Positions 1 to 7,803 of a stretch of 22,967 bases of DNA are shown piece after piece. Position numbers and translations under genes: made by a program. Source of the DNA: Gammaproteobacteria bacterium. GTDB lineage: Bacteria > Pseudomonadota > Gammaproteobacteria > JAJDOJ01. Under the pieces are notes generated by a model that saw nothing but the letters and a program-made list of their open reading frames with translations, searched no databases and was not told the DNA's origin. The stretch spans positions 1 to 22,967 of the forward strand of contig JALVEU010000315.1 in NCBI GenBank assembly GCA_027030565.1. The letters are read 5' to 3'. Every line of letters begins with the position of its first letter. Position 1 is the stretch's first letter.

Positions 1-140
1 CTGGGGCCAGCATCCCCCTGATCCTGCGTGCCATCGGCGTGGACCCGGCACTGGCCGGTGGCGTGGTGCTGACCACGGTCACGGACGTGGTGGGGTTCAT
101 GGCCTTCCTGGGACTGGCCACGTTGTTTCTGACCCGATGA
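1..140 (+). CDS. mgtE: Magnesium transporter MgtE, C-terminal end (partial)
   Basis: The reading frame is open from the left edge and ends with TGA at 138-140. The visible 45 residues read GASIPLILRAIGVDPALAGG, then a hydrophobic helix containing TTVTDVVGFMAFLGLATLFL and a terminal TR. This matches the last two transmembrane helices of MgtE Mg2+ channels, where the TDxxGF stretch lines the ion pore (family knowledge). The N-terminal and CBS regulatory domains lie outside the window. The stop overlaps the next start as ATGA, so the two genes are probably translationally coupled. Identity is confident from the pore helix; nothing can be said about the rest of the protein. Confidence 0.85.
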   Translation, partial: GASIPLILRAIGVDPALAGGVVLTTVTDVVGFMAFLGLATLFLTR

Positions 141-568
141 TCCGCAAGAGCGCCCAGGGTGTGCTGCCGTATCCCTGCGAGCAGGTGTACGCGGTGGTGG
201 CCGACGTGGAGCGCTATCCGGAGTTCGTCCCCGGCTGGCTGGACGCGAAGATCGTCGCACACGGGGACGAAGGTCTGCGGGTGGAGCAGGAACTGCGGCT
301 CGGGCCGGCCAGCTGGCGGTTCGAGTCGGTGGCCCGTCTGGACCGCCCGCGCCGGATCCATATCCACGCCGCCAGCGGCCCGTTCGAAACGCTCTCGATC
401 CAGTGGCGGTTCGAGCCTCTGGGGACGGGCTGTCGGGTCGCCCTGGAGCTGACCGCCCGGATGCGCCCCCGCTTGCTGGAGGGCCCTTATGGGGCATTGC
501 TGGACCGCCAGGCCGAAATGCTCTGGAACGTATTCGCCCGGCGGGTGGCCCGCCTGCAGGCCGGCTGA
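137..568 (+). CDS. RatA / COQ10-type START (SRPBCC) domain protein
   Basis: This 143-residue protein begins MIRKSAQGVLPYPCEQVYAV and continues with VADVERYPEFVPGW, the typical opening of COQ10/RatA START-domain proteins. The C-terminal helix carries MLWNVFARRVARL, also typical. The family binds hydrophobic ligands such as ubiquinone. E. coli RatA was first described as a toxin blocking 70S ribosome assembly, but most homologues are better viewed as quinone-binding chaperones. In E. coli, ratA sits with ratB/rnfH near smpB. Here it overlaps mgtE by ATGA instead, which argues for co-translation but gives no direct function. The length is normal for the family. I am confident of the fold and less sure of the exact role. 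Confidence 0.8.
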   Translation: MIRKSAQGVLPYPCEQVYAVVADVERYPEFVPGWLDAKIVAHGDEGLRVEQELRLGPASWRFESVARLDRPRRIHIHAASGPFETLSIQWRFEPLGTGCRVALELTARMRPRLLEGPYGALLDRQAEMLWNVFARRVARLQAG

Positions 569-575
569 AACGCCC

Positions 576-1304
576 ATGTCAGCGGCTTTCCCCCAACGCA
601 GCACCGGTCTCGTCGGGAAGGCCCTCCTGGTGTTCTTCCTCGTCTCCGTCGCCCGCGCGAGCGGGGCGACCGATGCCTGGTCCCGCGCCATCGAGCGGGG
701 CGACTGTGTGCAGATGGCCCGGCTGCTGGAACAGGGGGCGGCACCCGAACGGCCGTCCTTGCGGGGCAAGACGGCCCTCATGGCCGCTGCCGGTCGTGCC
801 TGTCTGGACCTCGTGGAGGCGCTCATCGCCCGCGGCGTGCCGGTGGATGCCACCAACCCACGCCACGGCACAGCGCTCATGTATGCGGTGATCGGCGGAG
901 ATCCCCGGGTGGTGTCGGCGCTGATCCGCGCCGGAGCCGATGTGGACCGTCAGGGGGCCAACGGGTGGGGGCCGTTGATGATCGCCGCCGCCAAGGGGCG
1001 TACGAAGATCCTCGGCCAGCTGCTGGATGCCGGCGCCGACCCCAATCTGCGCGACATGTTCGGCTGGACTCCCCTGATGCGCGCGGCGTTCGAGGGACGG
1101 ACGGACACCGTACGCCGCCTGCTGGCAGAGCCGCGCGTGCAGATCAATGCGCGGGACTACAACGGTGCCACGGTGCTCCACCACGTGGCCGCCAAGGGCG
1201 ACCGGGCCCTCTGGGACCTGCTGGTGGCGGCGGGAGCGGACCCGGAAATCCGCGACCTGCGTGGCAGACGGCCCGAACCGCCAGCCGTTCAGACCCGTCC
1301 GTAG
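576..1304 (+). CDS. Exported ankyrin-repeat protein
   Basis: I start this at the ATG at 576, seven bases after the START-domain gene, because it gives a signal peptide (residues 1 to about 30, hydrophobic KALLVFFLVSVARASG). An upstream in-frame ATG at 489 would overlap the previous gene by 80 bases. The mature part holds about six ankyrin repeats at roughly residues 32-60, 64-94, 97-127, 130-161, 163-194 and 197-228, with clear TALM, TPLM and AGADPN consensus pieces. Ankyrin repeats bind proteins, so a periplasmic scaffold or inhibitor role is plausible; no partner is evident. The 3' end overlaps the convergent cupin gene by 16 bases. Function unknown beyond the repeat fold. Confidence 0.8.
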   Translation: MSAAFPQRSTGLVGKALLVFFLVSVARASGATDAWSRAIERGDCVQMARLLEQGAAPERPSLRGKTALMAAAGRACLDLVEALIARGVPVDATNPRHGTALMYAVIGGDPRVVSALIRAGADVDRQGANGWGPLMIAAAKGRTKILGQLLDAGADPNLRDMFGWTPLMRAAFEGRTDTVRRLLAEPRVQINARDYNGATVLHHVAAKGDRALWDLLVAAGADPEIRDLRGRRPEPPAVQTRP

Positions 1305-1666
1305 TCGTCCTCGCGGCGTTCGATGTCGTCTTCGCCGAAGTAGTCCCCACTCTGGATCTCGATGAACACGAGATCCTCGTCACCGTCGTTGCGGATGCGG
1401 TGCCAGGCGCCCCGCGGAATGTCCACGGACTGTCCAGGTCCCAGCGTGATCTGGCGCTCGTCCAGGGTCACCGTGGCCCTGCCGCGCAACACATACCAGT
1501 GCTCCGCCCGACGCCGGTGGCGCTGCAAGGACAGGCGCTTGTGCGGCCACACGGTGATGCGCTTCACCTTGTGATCCTGCGCGTCGGCCAGCACCTCGTA
1601 GAAACCCCAAGGCCGGACGGCCTCGGGCTCCAGGCCCTGCGGAACGCTGCGCGCCGCCTCATCCAT
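1289..1666 (-). CDS. Standalone type II mannose-6-phosphate isomerase-like cupin
   Basis: The protein has 125 residues. It carries the motifs of the C-terminal cupin of bifunctional ManC/AlgA enzymes: RPWGFYEVL near residue 18, RHRRRAEHWYVLRG (metal-binding His/Glu), IPRGAWHRI, and a tail with EIQSGDYFGEDDIERREDDYGR. In ManC the cupin isomerises mannose-6-phosphate to fructose-6-phosphate and a separate N-terminal domain makes GDP-mannose; that domain is absent here. A strong GA-rich ribosome site (gaagggggg) lies 7 bases before the ATG. Sugar-phosphate isomerase activity is plausible and could feed GDP-mannose to the glycosyltransferases in this window, but many standalone cupins of this type are uncharacterised. 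Confidence 0.8.
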   Translation of the reverse strand: MDEAARSVPQGLEPEAVRPWGFYEVLADAQDHKVKRITVWPHKRLSLQRHRRRAEHWYVLRGRATVTLDERQITLGPGQSVDIPRGAWHRIRNDGDEDLVFIEIQSGDYFGEDDIERREDDYGRV

Positions 1667-1730
1667 GGTGGATCCCCCCTTCGTTCGGATTCTGCGTACC
1701 TGATGGGCCGGGCGCTACGTACCTCAAAGG

Positions 1731-1748
1731 TAGACCGGCCACGGAAGA
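1731..1748 (-). repeat. 18-bp upstream repeat, copy 1
   Basis: Read on the minus strand this is TCTTCCGTGGCCGGTCTA, 65 bases before the cupin ATG. A second copy at 2210-2227 differs at 2 of 18 positions and also lies upstream of a minus-strand gene in the same orientation. A shared promoter or operator is possible; I cannot fit it to a known sigma consensus. Confidence 0.45.
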
Positions 1749-1811
1749 ACTCAGATTTTCGCACACGCAGTGGGGATCGAGGCAGCCCTCCAGGCACTGC
1801 GACCTACGGGC

Positions 1812-2039
1812 TCAGCAGCCCACCAGGCGCGCCCGGACACCAAAGCCGCTCATCACCTCCAGCAGCCGGCTGGCGCGCACACGCAGCGGATCGTAGTCGA
1901 CCATATTGACCACCTGGAGTACCTGCTGCTCCATGGCTACATCGGCCTTTTGCAGCCAGACAATGGCGAAACAGGCGCTGTCGCGAGCGCGGACCGCCCG
2001 TCCGGCGGGCTGGGATACCGCTTCTGTCATGGGTTGCAT
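1812..2039 (-). CDS. Small protein of unknown function (75 residues)
   Basis: The start is the ATG at 2039 (MQPMTEAVSQ), chosen because the ribosome site GAGGAGGG lies 7 bases upstream. Longer versions begin in sequence with no such site. The middle reads CFAIVWLQKADVAMEQQVLQ, followed by VVNMVDYDPLRVRASRLLEV and a Cys at the C-terminus. Codon third positions are mostly G or C, as in neighbouring genes, which supports real coding. There is no signal peptide, membrane segment or motif I recognise. It is an orphan between the cupin gene and the phosphorylase operon, separated from both, with a copy of the 18-bp repeat 171 bases upstream. Confidence 0.5.
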   Translation of the reverse strand: MQPMTEAVSQPAGRAVRARDSACFAIVWLQKADVAMEQQVLQVVNMVDYDPLRVRASRLLEVMSGFGVRARLVGC

Positions 2040-2209
2040 GGCACCACCCTCCTCGTCGTATCGATGAAAGACACCAGCGCGATCCGTGCGAACACCGCAA
2101 GGCGACGACGCCACCGGGCGTCATCGAATGGACGGAGTCGGTGCAGACGTGGAGTGGTGCGGATGCGCATCGCGCATCGGAGGGCTGCTTTCCGATTCCA
2201 CGTTGAGTA

Positions 2210-2227
2210 TAGACCGCCCCCGGAAGA
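2210..2227 (-). repeat. 18-bp upstream repeat, copy 2
   Basis: On the minus strand it reads TCTTCCGGGGGCGGTCTA and runs straight into TACT, creating a TATACT -10-like hexamer. It lies 171 bases upstream of the 75-residue gene. No convincing -35 box is placed 16-18 bases before it, so the promoter reading is tentative. Confidence 0.4.
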
Positions 2228-2269
2228 CCCACCGGAAACGGGGAATATTCCACAAACCGAGCGGAACCG

Positions 2270-2292
2270 CCCGGTGCTGCATCGCACCCGGG
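2270..2292 (-). terminator. Possible terminator after the phosphorylase gene
   Basis: An imperfect inverted repeat (CCCGGTGC / GCACCCGGG, eight pairs with one bulged C, 6-base loop) lies 12 bases beyond the stop of the minus-strand phosphorylase gene. There is no U-tract immediately after it, so it may only be a 3' stabilising hairpin. Confidence 0.3.
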
Positions 2293-2304
2293 TCAGGGAG
2301 GGGC

Positions 2305-4062
2305 TCAGTCCCGGGGCGAGCGCATCACCGTGAGCCACGCGCTCCCATAGGGCTGGAGCGAAAGTCGCTCGGGTCGCGTCTCCAGCGCCCGGCCACCGAG
2401 TAGTTCGGTCCAGCCGCCCGCGGGGGCCTCCTCCCCGGGCTCGAGTACACTGGCGAGGTCCACCTCCATGGGACGCTGGGTGAGGTTGTTCAGACACCAG
2501 ATACGTTGGTGCTCGGCCCGCCGTTCCACCCCGAACAGTCCCTCACCCAGGGGCAACACCCGTTGGGGGACGTCCGGATGGAAGGCCGGCTGGGCGGCGC
2601 GCAGCTGGAGTCGCCGGGTGTATTCATGGAAGACCCGGGCGGTCACGGAACCGGCGTCGGCGAGCAGGTCCTCGAGCTGGGACTCGGCCCAGCGGCCGCG
2701 GTTGATCGCCCGGTTGTGCCCGGTCTGGTTGACACCGAAATAGTCGTTGTGCGTGGCCGTGAGGCTGTGGAAATAGATCCCTGGGATGCCCTGCAGGCTC
2801 ATCTGGATGGTCTGCGTGCAGAGGAAGCGCCGGATGTGCACCTCAGGATCGTGGACCACCGGATCCCCCGTGGCGTCGAAATAGGTGATATTGAGCTCAT
2901 AGGGGCTCTCGCTGCCGTCGGGCAGGCGTCGTGAGGAGACCAGTCCGCCCAGCTGGCGCACCCGCTCGACCAGGGCGTCGATCTCCTCCGGCGGCACCAG
3001 ACCCTCCAGAGGACGCACCCCGATGCCATCGTGGGAGGCGGTGAAGTTGAGGAAGGTGCAGCCCGCCGGCGGCGCGGGCAGCTGGCTGGCCCATTGCGTG
3101 AGATAGCGGGTGGTGCCGAACTGGATGGCGTGGAGCAGCAGGGGCGGCAGGCTGAACTGATAGACCATGTGCGCCTCGTCACCCTCACCGAAGTAGCTGA
3201 TGTTCTCGGCATGGGGCAGATTCGTCTCGGTGAGGAGCAGGGTGCCCGGGGCGAGCATGTCCACCACGTCCCGAAACAGTTTGACCACCTCATGGGTCTG
3301 CGGCAGATTGATGCAGGGCGTGCCGATCTGTTTCCACAGATAGGCGATGGCATCCAAGCGCAGGATGCGGGCTCCCTGCTCGATGTAGTAGAGCAGGATG
3401 TCGAGGAACTCGAACAGCACGTCCTGATTGGCGAAGTTCAGATCCACCTGGTCGGCACTGAAGGTGGTCCAGACCCAGCGTTCCCCGCCCGGAGTGTGGG
3501 TGGGTGTGAGCAGTGGCGTGGTGCGCGGACGCACGACCATGGACAGGTCCGTATCCGGCTCCACCTCGATGAAGTAATGCCGATGAGGGGCGAGGCCCAC
3601 CTGATAGTTGCGAAACCACTCGCTCTGGCTGGAGACGTGGTTCAACACCAGGTCGAACATGAGGTCGAAGTCGGCCCCGATGGCCCGCACGTCGTCCCAG
3701 GTGCCCAGGTCACGATTGACCTGCCGATAGTCGATCACCGAGAAGCCGTCGTCCGAACTGTAGGGGAAGAACGGCAGGATGTGCACGGTGGTCACGCTGT
3801 CCACCAGATGGCGCTTGAGGAAGCGCTGCAGCGTGCGCAGGGGGCGTTCGCCCTCCCTGCGCACCATGTCCCCGTAAGTGATGAGCACCACGTCGGTCTC
3901 GTCCCACAACGGGCCCTCGGGACGTTCCCACTCGGGCTCAGGGTGGTAGCGTCCGGCCAGCAACGCGAAGCGCCGGGTGAGCCGCTCGGCCAGCGTCTCG
4001 CCGTAGAGCCGCGCGATGCGGCCGCGCAGCCGTTCCAGCGGTTCCTGGGGCAGGATGATCAT
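2305..4062 (-). CDS. GH13_18 sugar phosphorylase, probable glucosylglycerate phosphorylase
   Basis: This 585-residue enzyme has the full GH13 catalytic set: region I near DLVLNHVSSQSEWF (138-150), nucleophile Asp237 in RILRLDAIAYLW, acid/base Glu279 in LLTETNLPHAENISYFG, and the third acid Asp345 in TASHDGIG. The motif context is that of subfamily GH13_18, which includes sucrose phosphorylase, glucosylglycerol phosphorylase and glucosylglycerate phosphorylase (YcjM type). These enzymes release glucose-1-phosphate cytosolically; no signal peptide is present. Its start overlaps the upstream GT4 gene by ATGA, so they share an operon. GpgS in the same window makes glucosylglycerate the most sensible substrate (inference); sucrose or glucosylglycerol cannot be excluded by reading alone. 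Confidence 0.85.
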   Translation of the reverse strand: MIILPQEPLERLRGRIARLYGETLAERLTRRFALLAGRYHPEPEWERPEGPLWDETDVVLITYGDMVRREGERPLRTLQRFLKRHLVDSVTTVHILPFFPYSSDDGFSVIDYRQVNRDLGTWDDVRAIGADFDLMFDLVLNHVSSQSEWFRNYQVGLAPHRHYFIEVEPDTDLSMVVRPRTTPLLTPTHTPGGERWVWTTFSADQVDLNFANQDVLFEFLDILLYYIEQGARILRLDAIAYLWKQIGTPCINLPQTHEVVKLFRDVVDMLAPGTLLLTETNLPHAENISYFGEGDEAHMVYQFSLPPLLLHAIQFGTTRYLTQWASQLPAPPAGCTFLNFTASHDGIGVRPLEGLVPPEEIDALVERVRQLGGLVSSRRLPDGSESPYELNITYFDATGDPVVHDPEVHIRRFLCTQTIQMSLQGIPGIYFHSLTATHNDYFGVNQTGHNRAINRGRWAESQLEDLLADAGSVTARVFHEYTRRLQLRAAQPAFHPDVPQRVLPLGEGLFGVERRAEHQRIWCLNNLTQRPMEVDLASVLEPGEEAPAGGWTELLGGRALETRPERLSLQPYGSAWLTVMRSPRD

Positions 4063-5324
4063 TCGGTCAGGTGGCGGATGTTGTTGAACAGGGACTGCAG
4101 CGAGTAACGCAGCACCGAATAGCCGTAATAACGCTGCGCCAGCCGGTAGTTGTAGGCGGTCACCTCCTCGCGATATTCGGCGTCCTCGATGAGACGGCGG
4201 ACCTCCTCCACGGCCTGGCGGTTGATGAAGCCGTCGATGACCGGCAGGCGGAAACCCTTGGGCTGGATGTCCCGTGCGAACACGTCATAACGGTTGACCA
4301 GCACGGGCTTGCGGAAGTAGATGGCCTCCAGCAGCGCGTTGCCGAAGCCCTCGTACAGGCTCGGAAAGGTGACGAAATCGGCGTGCGGATAGAGGTCCTC
4401 CAGCACGTACATCTTGCGCCCCTGGCCGTCGTACTGGCGCACCTCCGAGACGCGGTCGGAGATCAGGCGCAGCTCCACGTTCTCGTCCTGAGCCAGCTCC
4501 TGGATCTGACGCAGGTAGTCCTTGCCCTCGTCGCCCGCGTCGTGGGAGATCACCAGCTTGCAGCGCGGATTGCCCAGGCGTCGTAGGAGCATGATGGCAT
4601 GCTCGATCCCCTTGCGCGGCACGATACGCGTGGGCTGCAGGACGAAGATGTCGTCCGGTGCGAGCCCGATCTGCTCCCGCACGTCGCGGTTGTAGTCGTC
4701 CAGCGGCGGCGGTGGGGTGTCGAAGTCGAGCACATTGGGGATCAACACCGAGCCGATGCCCTTGCGCCAGGCCAGGTCCTCGCGAGCCGCCTGATTGATC
4801 ACCACGTGCTGCAGGCGCGGCACACGTGGCGGGAAGGCCATCTCCAGATAGTCCAGCGCCGCGGAATTCTGGAAACGCGAGCGCTCCCAGTAGAAGTCGT
4901 GGTGGTGGGCGATCGCGGGAATCTCGGTCTCGAGCAGGAACTCCGTGATGGCGACCCCCAGGGGCACGTGCATGGGGATGGTCACGGCGTTCTGGACGAT
5001 GAGGACGCTGATGTCGAAGCGCGCCACGAACTCGTACAGCGTCCCCTTGAGATAGTCCGCCATCTCCTGGATGCGCGAGGCCACGCCCGCAGGCCGATGG
5101 CGATGCCCCCAGAGGCGCTGATTGATCCAGGCGTTCTCCGGATGGTGGAAAAAGGCCTCCGGAATACACATGCTGATCTCCGGGGCCCGGTCGAGCAATC
5201 CACCGTACCAATAGCTCACGTGGCTGTCGTCGGCCCACAGGACCTCGGCCCACTTGGCCGACTCCAGCGACACCCCGTCGGTGCCAGCGAACCGGGTCGA
5301 GACGAATCCGACGCTTTCGGTCAT
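4059..5324 (-). CDS. GT4-type glycosyltransferase paired with the phosphorylase
   Basis: I use the ATG at 5324 (MTESVGFVSTRFAGTDGVSL, 421 residues); the frame extends upstream, but the early GTDGVSLES turn is the normal GT-B beginning and a promoter-like site lies at 5357-5386. Other marks are HHHDFYWERSRF at 140-151, the donor-side PTRIVPRKGIEHAI at 231-244, and the EX7E motif EGFGNALLE at 325-333. It is a retaining nucleotide-sugar transferase, cytosolic. Its 4-base overlap with the phosphorylase suggests both act on the same glucoside. Mannosylglucosyl-3-phosphoglycerate synthase of Petrotoga also belongs to this broad class, so transfer of mannose onto glucosyl-phosphoglycerate is one candidate role (inference). 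Donor and acceptor are unproven. Confidence 0.8.
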   Translation of the reverse strand: MTESVGFVSTRFAGTDGVSLESAKWAEVLWADDSHVSYWYGGLLDRAPEISMCIPEAFFHHPENAWINQRLWGHRHRPAGVASRIQEMADYLKGTLYEFVARFDISVLIVQNAVTIPMHVPLGVAITEFLLETEIPAIAHHHDFYWERSRFQNSAALDYLEMAFPPRVPRLQHVVINQAAREDLAWRKGIGSVLIPNVLDFDTPPPPLDDYNRDVREQIGLAPDDIFVLQPTRIVPRKGIEHAIMLLRRLGNPRCKLVISHDAGDEGKDYLRQIQELAQDENVELRLISDRVSEVRQYDGQGRKMYVLEDLYPHADFVTFPSLYEGFGNALLEAIYFRKPVLVNRYDVFARDIQPKGFRLPVIDGFINRQAVEEVRRLIEDAEYREEVTAYNYRLAQRYYGYSVLRYSLQSLFNNIRHLTE

Positions 5325-5356
5325 CCCACGCGCCTGTGGCTGACTGAGCTGGACAT

Positions 5357-5386
5357 AGGCTAGCGGCGCACGCGCAGCGCATGCAA
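5357..5386 (-). promoter_or_regulatory. Candidate sigma-70 promoter of the GT4-phosphorylase operon
   Basis: Minus strand: TTGCAT (5381-5386), an 18-base spacer, then TAGCCT (5357-5362). This would start transcription about 25 bases before the ATG at 5324 and supports that start over longer ones. The rest of 5325-5580 shows no gene and no other clear signal. Confidence 0.4.
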
Positions 5387-5580
5387 GCCGAGGGCGGCAT
5401 GGCCCCGCGCGCCCCCGTGGCACGGACTACGCGGCCCGACCCCGCGGCTTACCCACGAGATCGCATGTGCCAGGACGAACCCGTGCAACGCCCCGCCGGA
5501 AGCCCGCCGGCTGACTCATGACGCCCCTCTGGAAGGCAACCGTTCACGCCTGCAGCAGCACCCGCCCCCGATACCAACCT

Positions 5581-6939
5581 TCAGAAGTTGACCTGGGCGC
5601 GCGCCTGAAAGAGGTAGGGGTCGTCGCTGACACCGTCGCGGCTGGGGTGGGTGTCCACCAAAATGAAGTTCGCCATGAGCCGCGTGTTCCGGTTGGGATA
5701 CCAATTGAGCCCGAAGGTCCAGTTGCGCTCGCGCCCCCCGCGTACATCGGCGTCCGTCAAATCCAGCGTGCTGTAGCGCACTGCGAGCTCCCAGGCCCCC
5801 AGCTTGTGCCGTGGTCGAACTCCAGTGAACACCCCCCGGACGGCGGAGTAATTGCGGTGCTCACCGGTGAGAACCCAGCTTGCGAACACGTACCAGCCAT
5901 CGAAGTCCACGTCGGGACCCTCACGCAGGTAGGTACTGCGCAGATATTCCCCCTGGACCGAGAAGGGCCCCCAGGTGCCCGCGAGTTCGGACCCGAGTGT
6001 GTAGAAGTGCCGCACCCCTGCGATGGATCCCGTATTCACCAGGCTCACGTCGGCCACCTTCGTCTCCGGCGTGGCGCGCACCCGCACTGTGGCGTCGGCT
6101 GCCGGCTCGCGGAAGGCAGCCGAGACCCCGACGTGAAGCAGCCCGTCCTGCGTGGCCCAGGGCGCCCATGTGATGCGCCCGGAGACGCCCCAGCCATCGT
6201 CCACACGGTCGCTCCCGGTGCGCCCCACCGGCTCGCCGAAGGCACCCGCGGCCGCAGTCCAGCCATCGCCGTGGGTGCGGACCAGCGCCCCCACGTGGTA
6301 GCTGGGCACCAGCGCGATGGGCAGGGCGCGCTCCATGAAGGTGATGGCGTTGGAGCTGGTGAGCTCTTCCAGCCCCACGGGTTCCTGCTGCTGGCCGAAG
6401 CTCAAATCGAAGCGCTTCAGTCCCCGGTAGGCGACCCAGGCGTTGCGCAGCTCCGGGGTACCGCTGGCGAACTCGGCATCCAGCCGGTATCCCCATACGT
6501 CGTAGACGTGACCCCGCAGGGTGAGCCGGGCCCGCCGCACGCGCAGCCCGTCTCCCAGGGCGCGCTTGTCACTGGCGTAGACGGCGCCATCCAGGTGCAG
6601 CCGCCCGCCCAGCCGCATGGCGAAGCGGCCGTCACCGGACTCGACCCGCAGGCCCTTGCGGTCCATGCGCACCGCGGCTGAGGCCCGCTCTTGCGAACGC
6701 CCCTCCGCCTCCGGCTGTCCGCCGGCGCCGGACGCGCCCTCGGACGGCGCCGCAGCCGCGGGCCCGGCCCGTCTGTGTGCCAGGGCCTTGCGCAGCCGCT
6801 CGATCTCGTGACGCTGGCGCGCAAGCTCCGCCTGCTGAGTCTGGAGCATCTGATAGAGGGTCTCCAGGTCGGGCGTCGGCCCCGCAGCCGCCGCCACGGG
6901 AAGGAGCGCAGAGAACACCAGGGCCGTGCAGCGGGTCAT
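5581..6939 (-). CDS. Outer-membrane porin of the OprO/OprP (phosphate-selective) type
   Basis: The 452-residue product has a signal peptide (residues 1 to about 19, ending VAAAAG), then a coiled-coil (LYQMLQTQQAELARQRHEIERLRKAL, about 29-54), an Ala/Gly-rich linker, and a beta-barrel from about residue 90. The barrel has the alternating aromatic pattern of Porin_O_P proteins, RVRRARLTLRG, and a C-terminal strand ending in Phe (RAQVNF) as required for BAM assembly. The N-terminal coiled-coil is typical of trimeric porins of this family. Phosphate selectivity is not shown; many relatives carry other anions. It is the last gene of a four-gene operon, and its ATG overlaps the hydrolase stop by ATGA, so it is probably co-translated. 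Confidence 0.85.
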   Translation of the reverse strand: MTRCTALVFSALLPVAAAAGPTPDLETLYQMLQTQQAELARQRHEIERLRKALAHRRAGPAAAAPSEGASGAGGQPEAEGRSQERASAAVRMDRKGLRVESGDGRFAMRLGGRLHLDGAVYASDKRALGDGLRVRRARLTLRGHVYDVWGYRLDAEFASGTPELRNAWVAYRGLKRFDLSFGQQQEPVGLEELTSSNAITFMERALPIALVPSYHVGALVRTHGDGWTAAAGAFGEPVGRTGSDRVDDGWGVSGRITWAPWATQDGLLHVGVSAAFREPAADATVRVRATPETKVADVSLVNTGSIAGVRHFYTLGSELAGTWGPFSVQGEYLRSTYLREGPDVDFDGWYVFASWVLTGEHRNYSAVRGVFTGVRPRHKLGAWELAVRYSTLDLTDADVRGGRERNWTFGLNWYPNRNTRLMANFILVDTHPSRDGVSDDPYLFQARAQVNF

Positions 6940-7778
6940 GAAACCCCCTCGTTGCCGTCGAACAGAAAGGCCATGGCCCGGCGCACCAATCCACCGCGGT
7001 CCACCGCCTCCCCGAAATCGTGGCCCGCTTGTGGAAGCAACTCGAAAGGGAAAGGCGTGGCCAGACCCAGGCGCCCTGCAGCCCGTGCCATGGCCCGAGT
7101 CCAGGCACGCCCCCGTTGGATGCGATCGGTTCCCTGCTGGAGATCCAGTGCAGGTTCACGCCGTAGGGCCTGCTGTGTGGTGTCCCGCTCGCCCACAAAT
7201 ACGGCAACGGGCACGCGAAGCAGCCGCCATGGCTCCACGGGCCGACCCCACACCCTGGCGGCGCCCCTCAGGCCGTATGGGTAAGGCAGGGCCGGATCCG
7301 GAAAGGTATACCACCCTGCAGCGCTCACCGCCGCACGCACGATCCGTTGTGGATGGAACATCACGTAGCGGTGTACGAACTGCCCGCCACCCGAATGGCC
7401 AAACAGATGCAGGCGTTGGGTCCGGACTCCAGTGCGTCGGGCGACATCATCGAGGATGCAATCCAACCCTTCGACGGCCCTCAGGCCTCTTCCCAGGCGC
7501 TGATAGCCCGGGAAATGGGTCCGGCCGAACAGGGGCGCCACCACCACCGCCCCCAGCGGTTCCGCGTAGGAGGCAAAGCGCCGGGCGTGTTCCCGAGCAT
7601 TGCGTGAGATCCCATGGATGCTCACCAGACACGGCGACTCTGGGCCAACCCGCCCCGGCACATACAACGCATACCTCAGCTCGCTGCGGCCGAGTACGGT
7701 ACAAAATCGAACACCTCCCGGCCTGGGGAAGATGCGCGCTGGGCGCGCCTCCAGGGTGGTGGATGCGGGGATCTGCAT
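6936..7778 (-). CDS. Alpha/beta hydrolase (PHB depolymerase/esterase-like)
   Basis: This 280-residue protein has the alpha/beta-hydrolase layout: oxyanion strand SIHGISR (53-59), nucleophile elbow GHSGGG with Ser129, a likely acid in VGERDTT (about residue 212) and catalytic His in QAGHDFG near the C-terminus. There is no signal peptide, so it is probably cytosolic. A good ribosome site (AGGAGAT) precedes the ATG at 7778, 25 bases after the ABC transporter stop. It resembles depolymerase or acyl-esterase families that act on short acyl esters; the substrate is unknown. Its position between an ABC exporter and a porin suggests it processes the transported molecule or its precursor (inference). 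Confidence 0.75.
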   Translation of the reverse strand: MQIPASTTLEARPARIFPRPGGVRFCTVLGRSELRYALYVPGRVGPESPCLVSIHGISRNAREHARRFASYAEPLGAVVVAPLFGRTHFPGYQRLGRGLRAVEGLDCILDDVARRTGVRTQRLHLFGHSGGGQFVHRYVMFHPQRIVRAAVSAAGWYTFPDPALPYPYGLRGAARVWGRPVEPWRLLRVPVAVFVGERDTTQQALRREPALDLQQGTDRIQRGRAWTRAMARAAGRLGLATPFPFELLPQAGHDFGEAVDRGGLVRRAMAFLFDGNEGVS

Positions 7779-7803
7779 GGGTGATCTCCTGCTGGTTCCT
7801 CAT

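Noticed and set aside
3031..4107. Plus-strand open frame opposite the phosphorylase
   Set aside because: Val/Glu/His-rich antisense pattern; the minus strand has the full GH13 catalytic set.
5325..5423. N-terminal extension of the GT4 glycosyltransferase to the ATG at 5423
   Set aside because: The added 33 residues are Arg/Ala/Pro-rich with no GT-B feature and would start upstream of the candidate promoter.
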